Shown: in pieces, positions 1-4,553 of the stretch
Position numbering within the stretch: position 1 is the stretch's first letter
Layout of the letters: every line of letters begins with the position of its first letter
NCBI GenBank assembly: GCA_013298485.1
Contig: JAAFHS010000160.1
Coordinates: 1-6,441, forward strand
DNA from: Rhodobacterales bacterium
GTDB lineage: Bacteria > Pseudomonadota > Alphaproteobacteria > Rhodobacterales > Rhodobacteraceae
Reading direction: 5' to 3'
DNA: 6,441 bases
Notes under the pieces: generated by a model
Seen by the model: only the letters and a program-made list of their open reading frames with translations
What the model was told of the DNA's origin: nothing
Database searches by the model: none
Position numbers and translations under genes: made by a program

Positions 1-132
1 CAGCGCGCGCGCAAGGCCCGGGGCCACACCCGCATCGGCAATCGCGGCGCGCAAGGTCGCCTCGGACCAGCCGTCAAAGGGCACATGCGCCAGAGCGGCA
101 TCCAGAACGGCGTCTTTCACGGGATCGGTCAT
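1..132 (-). CDS. COQ9 family protein (ubiquinone biosynthesis), N-terminal 44 residues only
   Basis: The gene runs off the left edge; only the first 44 codons are visible, starting MTDPVKDAVLDAALAHVPFD and continuing with GWSEATLRAAIADAG. The pattern of a short helix, then HVPFDGWSEATLRAA, is the signature I recognise from the N-terminus of alphaproteobacterial COQ9-family proteins, lipid-binding TetR-like-fold proteins that assist ubiquinone ring hydroxylation at the membrane. The start is ATG at 132, preceded by an AAGGAG ribosome binding site about eight bases upstream. An ATG within the binding site (140) is out of frame and stops at once. It lies downstream of phoX on the same strand, but a strong terminator and a separate promoter candidate lie between them, so it is probably its own transcription unit. 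Without the C-terminal domain the assignment rests on the N-terminal motif only; a TetR-type regulator is the alternative. Confidence 0.75.
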   Translation of the reverse strand, partial: MTDPVKDAVLDAALAHVPFDGWSEATLRAAIADAGVAPGLARAL

Positions 133-140
133 CGCGGCAT

Positions 141-146
141 CTCCTT
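141..146 (-). promoter_or_regulatory. Ribosome binding site of the COQ9-family gene
   Basis: On the minus strand AAGGAG lies eight bases before the ATG at 132. It fixes the start of the truncated COQ9-family gene. Confidence 0.7.
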
Positions 147-170
147 TGGCGGGGTTGCGCCCATAAGATG

Positions 171-198
171 CTTATAGCGCAGTTGGCCGCACATCAAA
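171..198 (-). promoter_or_regulatory. Candidate promoter for the COQ9-family gene
   Basis: On the minus strand a -10-like TATAAG (176-171, five of six consensus bases) follows TTGATG (197-192, four of six) with a 15-base spacer, or TTTGAT with 16. It lies 39 bases upstream of the COQ9 ATG and downstream of the phoX terminator, where a promoter is expected. The spacing is shorter than the ideal 17, so the -35 is uncertain. The -10 overlaps a short dyad, ATAAG-ATG-CTTAT (163-175). Confidence 0.4.
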
Positions 199-241
199 GG
201 GCGACGCGACCGCACAGGGGGACCACAGCCTTGCGCGCCGC

Positions 242-269
242 AAAAAAGGGCGCACCCGCAGGCGCGCCC
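242..269 (-). terminator. Intrinsic terminator of phoX
   Basis: Read on the minus strand, a GGGCGCGCC arm (269-261), a TGCG loop and a GGTGCGCCC arm (256-248) form a 9-bp stem with one G-U pair, followed directly by six T residues (247-242). It begins 24 bases after the phoX stop codon and is a textbook Rho-independent terminator that separates phoX from the COQ9-family gene. Confidence 0.88.
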
Positions 270-292
270 CTGATGGCAATCAGGAGGGGTGA

Positions 293-2200
293 TCAGCTTG
301 CGACTTCGCCGCCGTCAACCCGTGTGATGGCAACCACGGCAGGTCGCGGCAGGTTGGTGCCCTTGAAATCGGGCCAGCGGGTTGTGGCCACCTCCAGCGT
401 CTCGCTGTCTTCCGCCGGATGCTGGACCGATACGAAGAGGGTAGAGCCATCGGGCGTAAAGCAGGGCCCTGTCGCCTCGGCCCCGATCGGACAGGTGAAC
501 AGCAGCTTCGGCAATCCCCGCGCCGGGCCTTCGGTATCAACCCCGTAGACGCCATCGGGGATGTCAAAATCATTGGCCCCGTCGGTGGCCACGAACATGC
601 GGCCCTTGGGATCGAAGGTCAGGTTATCGGGCGTCACGAACCAGCCATCCTCCGTCGTGTCCGGATGGAAAGCCGCGCCATGCGCAGGATCCTTCGGATT
701 GCCCGCCAGCACGAACAGATCCCAGGTGTAGCTGTCTGCGGTATGGTCGGCATCGGCACCGGTACCGCCCGGCGGGATCATCTCGACGATATGGCCATAG
801 TGGTTCTCGGGGCGCGTGTTGACCGGGTTCAGCTTGTCAGCGGTCATCTTCTTGTTCTTGGTCATGATCGCATAAACACGGCCCGTGACCGGATTGGTTT
901 CCATATCCTCGGGGCGGTCCATTGGCGTCGCACCCAAGGCATCGGCGGCCAGACGGGTTTTCAGCAGGACATCCGCCTGCGTGGCAAAGCCGTTCTCGGC
1001 GGTCAGCGGCCCCTGCCCCTGCACCAGCGGCAGCCAGTTCAGCGTCCCGTCCGCATGATAGACTGCCACCGAAAGCGTGCCCGCATCCAGAATATCCTTG
1101 CCCGACGCCGGGTTGGCCGGATCGTACGTGCCATCCGAAACAAAGCGATAGACGTATTCAAAGTAATCATCATCCCCCATGTAGACGACGACGCGTCCAT
1201 CCTTGTTCAGAACCACGGTTGCAGCCTCATGGGCCATGCGGCCCAGGGCCGTGCGTTTGACGGGTGTCGATGTGGGCTCGTAGGGGTCAATCTCGACCAC
1301 CCAGTCAAAGCGGTTCGGCTCATTCGGCTCCACGCTGATGTCAAAGCGCGGGTCGTATTTGGCGCGGGCATAATAGTCGGAGCCGTCATAGCCATAGCGT
1401 TCCAGGACTTCGGGGAAGGCGGTCGTCGTGATATCGCCGCCGAAGGTGTCGGACGCGCCCTCTTCGCAGGTCAGCACGGTGCCCCAGGGTGTCACACCAC
1501 CGCCGCAGTTGTAGTTAGTGCCCCGCACCATGCGGCCCGTCGGATCATAGCTGGTCTTCATCCAGTCATGTCCGGCAACCGGGCCAGAAATGGCAAACTC
1601 CGTCTCCAGCGTCAGGCGGCGGTTCATCGGGCTGTCCTGGACCACGGCCCAGACACCCCCGGTGCGCTTGATCTCAACGATCGAATGGCCGATGGCCATG
1701 TTGCACAGCGCCACCTGATCCGCCGTCATGTTCACCGAATCGTCTTCGGTCATGCCGGGGAACATCACGTTGTTGGACACATATTCGTTGTTCACACAGA
1801 GCAGCCCGTGGTCCGAGGATTGCGACCCGCGCGGCAGCGGCATGTAGGCGACAAAGTCGCAGTTGTATCCGAACCGGTCTGCCTGCTGGGCGGCATCCAT
1901 CGTGGCCACATCAATGACGGCATCGCCTGCCTTCATCGGATCGCCCCAGCCCACGACGACACGGGCATCATACCCGTCCGCGACATGGTGCATGTCATCA
2001 TAGACGCGCTTCAACTCGGTAAACTTCAGGCTGGACGCTGCAGCCTGCGCATGGGCCGCGCCGGAAAACAGCGACCCGACAAAGCCTTGCGCGGCGACAG
2101 CCCCCATGGTCGCGCCAGCACCCAGCAAAAAGCCACGGCGCGAGACACGTTCGGCGATGATGTGACGAATATCCGGACGATCGGTGATCTTGTGGCGCAT
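293..2200 (-). CDS. phoX: Tat-exported PhoX-family alkaline phosphatase (DUF839)
   Basis: This 635-residue protein matches the PhoX family of calcium- and iron-dependent alkaline phosphatases, which release phosphate from organic monoesters outside the cytoplasm. The N-terminus has a twin-arginine signal: SRRGFLLG at residues 20-27, a small hydrophobic stretch, and a likely cleavage after AHA at residue 51. Family landmarks follow in order: GLLCVNNEY near 132-140, NCGGGVTPWGTVLTCEE at 231-247, GRMAHEAA at 320-327, YMGDDDYFEYVYRF at 340-353, RPEDMETNP at 429-437, and DNLTFDPKGRMFVATDG about 100 residues later. Length is in the normal range for PhoX. The start is ATG at 2200, with AGGGGG about six bases upstream. 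Export folded and cofactor-loaded by Tat is established for the family. An operator-like dyad lies 41-59 bases upstream; control by PhoB under phosphate limitation is usual for phoX but only weakly supported here. A general DUF839 esterase without phosphatase activity is the alternative. Confidence 0.93.
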   Translation of the reverse strand: MRHKITDRPDIRHIIAERVSRRGFLLGAGATMGAVAAQGFVGSLFSGAAHAQAAASSLKFTELKRVYDDMHHVADGYDARVVVGWGDPMKAGDAVIDVATMDAAQQADRFGYNCDFVAYMPLPRGSQSSDHGLLCVNNEYVSNNVMFPGMTEDDSVNMTADQVALCNMAIGHSIVEIKRTGGVWAVVQDSPMNRRLTLETEFAISGPVAGHDWMKTSYDPTGRMVRGTNYNCGGGVTPWGTVLTCEEGASDTFGGDITTTAFPEVLERYGYDGSDYYARAKYDPRFDISVEPNEPNRFDWVVEIDPYEPTSTPVKRTALGRMAHEAATVVLNKDGRVVVYMGDDDYFEYVYRFVSDGTYDPANPASGKDILDAGTLSVAVYHADGTLNWLPLVQGQGPLTAENGFATQADVLLKTRLAADALGATPMDRPEDMETNPVTGRVYAIMTKNKKMTADKLNPVNTRPENHYGHIVEMIPPGGTGADADHTADSYTWDLFVLAGNPKDPAHGAAFHPDTTEDGWFVTPDNLTFDPKGRMFVATDGANDFDIPDGVYGVDTEGPARGLPKLLFTCPIGAEATGPCFTPDGSTLFVSVQHPAEDSETLEVATTRWPDFKGTNLPRPAVVAITRVDGGEVAS

Positions 2201-2240
2201 GCGAACCCCCTAGCTGCAAGATGCGATGACGCTACGCGGC

Positions 2241-2259
2241 TTGCGTGACAACCACGCAA
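2241..2259. promoter_or_regulatory. Operator-like inverted repeat upstream of phoX
   Basis: TTGCGTG-ACAAC-CACGCAA is a perfect 7+7 bp dyad with a 5-base centre, 41-59 bases upstream of the phoX ATG, a usual place for a regulator. Read on the minus strand, the overlapping segment TTGTTGC-GTGG-TTGTCAC (2262-2245) has two 7-base half-sites at the 11-base period of a PHO box. Only the second resembles the CTGTCAT consensus (five of seven); the first matches three of seven. Whether this is a PhoB site or the target of another dimeric regulator cannot be decided by eye. Confidence 0.4.
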
Positions 2260-2344
2260 CAAGACTGCGGTTTGGTGGGCTTGGGGGGGCGTCCGGCAGG
2301 AGACCGCAAGACCGGGCTGGCAAGGCGGTGATGGGCAAGTTTGA

Positions 2345-2372
2345 ACGGCGGCTTGGCGGACTTTGCTGCCGT
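2345..2372 (+). other. Hairpin, 8 bp with one G-U pair
   Basis: ACGGCGGC (2345-2352) pairs with GCTGCCGT (2365-2372) across a 12-base loop. The single wobble is G-U if the plus strand is transcribed and would be a C-A mismatch on the minus strand. It is not followed by a T-run, so it is not an intrinsic terminator. It lies 20 bases before the larger structured element. Confidence 0.35.
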
Positions 2373-2392
2373 CCACCCCGAGACGTGACAGA

Positions 2393-2523
2393 GGGCCGCG
2401 CCCGACCTCGGGTGGGCGCAGCGGTGTTCGTTCGACATGCTTTATGGCTCAGCCCCTCCCGCAGATGTTCTGCGCACTGACGCCGCAGATGCGCCCTCCC
2501 GTGCGGGAGGTCGGGCGCGGCCC
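2393..2523 (+). ncRNA. Long-range hairpin element, possible structured RNA of unknown class
   Basis: GGGCCGCGCCCGACCTC (2393-2409) is the exact reverse complement of 2507-2523, a 17-bp helix enclosing 97 bases. Pairing continues inside: 2410-2420 with 2490-2500 (10 of 11 pairs, one T-T mismatch) and 2421-2426 with 2481-2486 (6 pairs, one G-U), separated by 3' bulges of six and three bases. This gives about 33 pairs along one extended rod. The apical part holds a small hairpin, C-GCAGA-TGT-TCTGC-G (2460-2474). A competing local hairpin, CCTCCC-GTGC-GGGAGG (2495-2510), cannot coexist with the closing helix. The G-U pair favours the plus strand. The rod-with-bulges shape is reminiscent of regulatory RNAs such as 6S, but no family signature was recognised, there is no clear promoter, and high G+C content makes chance pairing easier. 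It could instead be a DNA-level inverted repeat. Confidence 0.4.
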
Positions 2524-2629
2524 GGCGGGCTAAAGCCCTTGACTCCGGGCCAAGGGGGATTGTTGGTAAGGCAGCCTTGGGCGCAAAGCTGGCACTCGAA
2601 CTCACCCGCAACCGGCAAGGCCATGGTGG

Positions 2630-2658
2630 TAGACAATCCCGCCCTGCCTTGATAAAGA
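2630..2658 (+). promoter_or_regulatory. Candidate promoter of rpsU
   Basis: TAGACA (2630-2635, five of six consensus bases) and TAAAGA (2653-2658, three of six) are separated by exactly 17 bases. Transcription would begin near 2665, giving a leader of about 49 bases before the rpsU ATG. The -10 is imperfect; GATAAA (2651-2656) is an alternative with a shorter spacer. Confidence 0.4.
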
Positions 2659-2693
2659 CGCGCTGCCTGCACATCACAGTGCAACTCTAACTT

Positions 2694-2713
2694 AGGAAGG
2701 TGGTGACAACCAC
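2694..2713 (+). promoter_or_regulatory. rpsU ribosome binding site with overlapping mini-hairpin
   Basis: AGGAAGGTGG lies 10-19 bases before the ATG at 2714 and decides the start of rpsU. Its last bases form GTGGT-GACA-ACCAC (2700-2713), a 5-bp stem that ends directly at the start codon. Such a stem could set the distance between binding site and start or modulate initiation, but it is short. Confidence 0.5.
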
Positions 2714-2923
2714 ATGCAGGTCAGCGTCCGCGACAACAACGTCGAACAGGCTCTTCGCGCCCTGAAGAAAAAACTTCAGCGTGAAGGTGTGTTTCGTGAA
2801 ATGAAGCTCAAGCAGCATTTCGAGAAGCCCTCCGTCAAGAAAGCCCGCGAATCCGCCGAAGCCGTGCGCCGTGCGCGCAAGCTCGCGCGGAAAAAGGCCC
2901 TCCGTGAAAACGGCGGCGTTTAA
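2714..2923 (+). CDS. rpsU: 30S ribosomal protein S21
   Basis: The 69-residue protein begins MQVSVRDNNVEQALRALKKK and has the S21 pattern: a short beta strand and VEQALRALKKKLQREGVF, then the helical EMKLKQHFEKPSVKKARESAEAVRRARK stretch, ending in a very basic C-terminus. The length is normal for the alphaproteobacterial form. S21 sits on the small subunit platform near the 3' end of 16S rRNA and helps initiation of translation. The ATG at 2714 is preceded by an AGGAAGG binding site. The gene is single, with its own promoter candidate and a strong terminator. It is rich in lysine and arginine, as expected for an RNA-binding protein, and nothing looks damaged. Identification is near certain. 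Confidence 0.97.
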   Translation: MQVSVRDNNVEQALRALKKKLQREGVFREMKLKQHFEKPSVKKARESAEAVRRARKLARKKALRENGGV

Positions 2924-2961
2924 TCAAGCGTAAGCTGGGGGCGGCAACGTCCCACCCGATC

Positions 2962-2991
2962 AACCCCCGTGCAGCGCGCCCGGGGGTTTTT
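2962..2991 (+). terminator. Intrinsic terminator of rpsU
   Basis: AACCCCCG (2962-2969) pairs with CGGGGGTT (2981-2988) over an 11-base loop, and the T-run covers 2987-2991. It lies 39 bases after the rpsU stop. The last T is also the last base of the stop codon of convergent aqpS. On the minus strand the same hairpin is followed by only two T residues, so it should work mainly for rpsU. Confidence 0.9.
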
Positions 2992-3644
2992 CATTTGGGC
3001 TCGGGCTGAAACAGCCACCGGGCCAGAGCCAGACCCACCAATGCCCCCACGACCTGCGCCAGCAGAAAGCCCGGCACGCTGGCAGGGCTGATCCCGGCGA
3101 AGCTGTCGCTGAGGGCGCGGGCAAGGGTGACGGCGGGGTTGGCAAAGCTGGTGGAGGCGGTAAACCAATAGGCCGCAGCGATATAGCAGGCCACGGTCGC
3201 GGCCACGTTGGCCCGCGCATGGATCGCGCCGAAAATTGCAAGGATCAGACCGAAGGTTGCAATCGCCTCGGCCATCCATTGTCCCGGCCCCGTGCGCGTG
3301 GTGGATGCAATCTGCCACACCGGCAGATCGAACATCGCGTGTGCCGCCCATGTGCCGCTGATGCCGCCGCCGATCTGCAGCAGCGCATAGCCAACCGCCA
3401 GCGCGGGCGAAATCTGGCCGCGCAGCGCAAAACACAGTGTGACGACCGGGTTGAAATGCGCGCCCGAAACCGGGCCAAGGCAGGTGATCAGCATGAACAG
3501 GGCCGCCGCTGTCGCCGCAGTATTGGCCAGCAGTGCCAGTGCCACATCGCCCGTCAGCCGGTCTGCCATGATGCCCGATCCGACCACGGCGGCAACCAGC
3601 AGACCGGTGCCCAACGCCTCGGCCGTCAAGGTGCGCGCGCTCAC
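2991..3644 (-). CDS. aqpS: Aquaporin-family channel of an arsenic operon (AqpS type)
   Basis: A 217-residue major intrinsic protein with about six membrane segments and two half-helix loops. The first signature is SGAHFNPVVT with Asn65-Pro66-Val67, the second TSFANPAVTLAR with Asn169-Pro170-Ala171. Channels of this subgroup sit after arsC in Sinorhizobium-type ars operons, where AqpS lets internally formed arsenite flow out of the cell; that role is inferred here from position and family. The residue after the second NPA is Val172, where ordinary aquaporins and glycerol channels have the selectivity-filter arginine, so the pore should be less restrictive toward solutes. The start is GTG at 3644, overlapping the arsC stop in GTGA, which points to translational coupling; there is no good separate binding site. 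A general glycerol or water channel is the alternative but fits the operon less well. Confidence 0.88.
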   Translation of the reverse strand: MSARTLTAEALGTGLLVAAVVGSGIMADRLTGDVALALLANTAATAAALFMLITCLGPVSGAHFNPVVTLCFALRGQISPALAVGYALLQIGGGISGTWAAHAMFDLPVWQIASTTRTGPGQWMAEAIATFGLILAIFGAIHARANVAATVACYIAAAYWFTASTSFANPAVTLARALSDSFAGISPASVPGFLLAQVVGALVGLALARWLFQPEPK

Positions 3645-4138
3645 TCCGTCTGCCCGATCTCGGTCAGTTTCGATTTGAGCGTGAGGCCGTTCAACGTCGC
3701 CAGCGGCAGTGCAGCAAACGCCTGAATACGGCGGTTCAGCATGCGATAGGTGTCGGCAAAGGCGACGGCCTTTTCGGCGTCAGACCCGATGACCGCGGCA
3801 GGATCCGGCAGGCCCCAATGCGCACTGACGGGCTGACCCGGCCAGAACGGGCATTCCTCGGCGGCCGCCTGATCGCAGACGGTGAACACGAAATCCAGTT
3901 TCGGGGCGTCCGGCCCTGCGAATTCATCCCAGCTTTTGGACCGCGCGAAGCCGGTGTCGAACCCTTCGCGCTGCAGCAGATCAATCGCAAAAGGGTTGGG
4001 CGCACCCGTCGGGCGCGACCCTGCGGAATGGGCGACAAAACGCCCCTCGCCCAACCGGTTCATCACCGCCTCGGCCAGAATGGACCGGGCTGAATTGCCG
4101 GTGCACAGGAACAGCACGTTCAGGGGGGTGTTCGCCAT
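3641..4138 (-). CDS. arsC: Arsenate reductase ArsC, low-molecular-weight phosphatase family
   Basis: This 165-residue protein has the phosphatase loop LCTGNSARS with nucleophile Cys12 and Arg18 (CX5R). The redox cysteines lie in FTVCDQAAAEECPFWPG as Cys88 and Cys96, and the general acid Asp112 is in GLPDPA. This matches the ArsC type with a low-molecular-weight tyrosine phosphatase fold, which reduces arsenate to arsenite using a relay of cysteines restored by thioredoxin or, in some members, glutathione/glutaredoxin. The Cys88-Cys96 spacing is the one usual for proteobacterial members, one residue longer than in the plasmid pI258 enzyme. All catalytic residues are present. The ATG at 4138 has GAGGA seven bases upstream, overlapping the arsR stop codon, and the 3' end overlaps aqpS by four bases. 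It acts in the cytoplasm and supplies arsenite to the channel encoded next. Confidence 0.93.
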   Translation of the reverse strand: MANTPLNVLFLCTGNSARSILAEAVMNRLGEGRFVAHSAGSRPTGAPNPFAIDLLQREGFDTGFARSKSWDEFAGPDAPKLDFVFTVCDQAAAEECPFWPGQPVSAHWGLPDPAAVIGSDAEKAVAFADTYRMLNRRIQAFAALPLATLNGLTLKSKLTEIGQTE

Positions 4139-4147
4139 ATCGGGTCC

Positions 4148-4480
4148 TCAACAGGCACAGGCGATCCGGTCCAGCACCGGCGCGCAAAGTTCGGGACTGC
4201 CACCGCAGCAATCCTGCAAAAGCCAACCCATCAGGGCCCGCAGGCCCACCATGTCGGCGGCATAGCTGATGAAACGGCCATCCCTGCGCGCGGTGACAAG
4301 TCCCGCCGCCTGCAGGATCGCCAGATGCGTCGACAGCGTATTGGCGCGCACCGACAGACCGCGCGCCACATCACCTGCAGCCATCCCGTCCGGGCCCGCG
4401 GTCAGCAACAGCCTGAACACCGCAAGGCGCGTTGGCTGACCCAAGGCCTCAAGGGCACGGATGGCGACAATCATTTCCAT
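4148..4480 (-). CDS. arsR: ArsR/SmtB-family arsenite-responsive repressor
   Basis: I place the start at ATG 4480, giving 110 residues that begin MEMIVAIRALEALGQPTRLA, as ArsR proteins normally do; the longer open frame upstream overlaps the transferase gene and has no family resemblance. A winged helix-turn-helix follows, with the recognition helix near VRANTLSTHLAILQAAGLV (44-62) and the wing at ARRDGRFISYAAD. The classic ELCVCDL metal site of plasmid ArsR is absent. Instead the C-terminus carries Cys91-Cys92-Gly-Gly and Cys99, resembling the C-terminal three-cysteine site known from Acidithiobacillus-type ArsR, plus Cys108 and Cys110 at the very end. Arsenite binding should release it from operator DNA and derepress the operon. 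The binding site GGGAA before 4480 is modest. arsC follows after nine bases, so the two are surely cotranscribed. Confidence 0.9.
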   Translation of the reverse strand: MEMIVAIRALEALGQPTRLAVFRLLLTAGPDGMAAGDVARGLSVRANTLSTHLAILQAAGLVTARRDGRFISYAADMVGLRALMGWLLQDCCGGSPELCAPVLDRIACAC

Positions 4481-4518
4481 GATTCCCGAAATATCGAAAC
4501 CATGTAACACCGGGATGA

Positions 4519-4537
4519 CGGGTCCATGTCGGACCCG
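4519..4537. promoter_or_regulatory. Inverted repeat between the transferase gene and arsR
   Basis: CGGGTCC-ATGTC-GGACCCG is a perfect 7+7 bp dyad, 39-57 bases upstream of the arsR ATG and 17 bases after the transferase stop codon. No T-run follows on the minus strand, so it is not a typical intrinsic terminator. It could be the ArsR operator or a weak transcript-end hairpin. I do not see a convincing promoter; GATATT (about 4494-4489) is the best -10 candidate but has no clear -35. Confidence 0.35.
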
Positions 4538-4553
4538 ACGCCGTCTTTGGCCG

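Larger units (their letters stand above)
2201..2713. other. 513-base gene-free region between divergent phoX and rpsU, rich in hairpins
   Basis: No reading frame here looks like a gene: the open frames start at poor codons, lack ribosome binding sites, and have low-complexity Arg/Ala/Pro-rich translations typical of non-coding high-G+C DNA. The stretch holds, left to right, the phoX upstream dyad (2241-2259), an 8-bp hairpin (2345-2372), a 131-base element closed by a 17-bp helix (2393-2523), a small GGGC-TAAA-GCCC hairpin (2528-2539), and the rpsU promoter and leader (from 2630). I looked for tRNA, SRP RNA, RNase P RNA and tmRNA hallmarks on both strands and found none. Confidence 0.8.

Noticed and set aside
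419..2248. Very long open frame (609 codons) on the plus strand opposite phoX
   Set aside because: It is the antisense of a clear PhoX gene in high-G+C DNA. Its translation is rich in His/Arg/Gly with no family pattern, and it has no ribosome binding site.
2385..2391. Single PHO half-site CTGTCAC on the minus strand
   Set aside because: There is no second half-site at 11-base spacing on either side.
2393..2523. 6S RNA on the minus strand, suggested by CTGAGCC followed by ATAAA
   Set aside because: The resemblance to 6S RNA is limited to a few bases, its position within the element is wrong, and the wobble pairs favour the plus strand. It is left as an unknown element.
2560..2630. T-arm-like GAGTTCGAGTGCC on the minus strand, possible tRNA
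   Set aside because: The flanking bases do not pair as a T-stem and no acceptor, D or anticodon stems could be found.
2442..2684. 80-codon minus-strand frame with a CxxC-like segment in the phoX-rpsU gap
   Set aside because: It starts at TTG without a binding site, crosses the right arm of the structured element and the rpsU promoter, and its composition is that of random high-G+C translation.
2245..2713. Shared 11-mer GTGACAACCAC at 2245-2255 and 2703-2713
   Set aside because: A few 11-base matches are expected by chance in a window of this size, and the two copies lie in different contexts (phoX operator region versus rpsU binding site).
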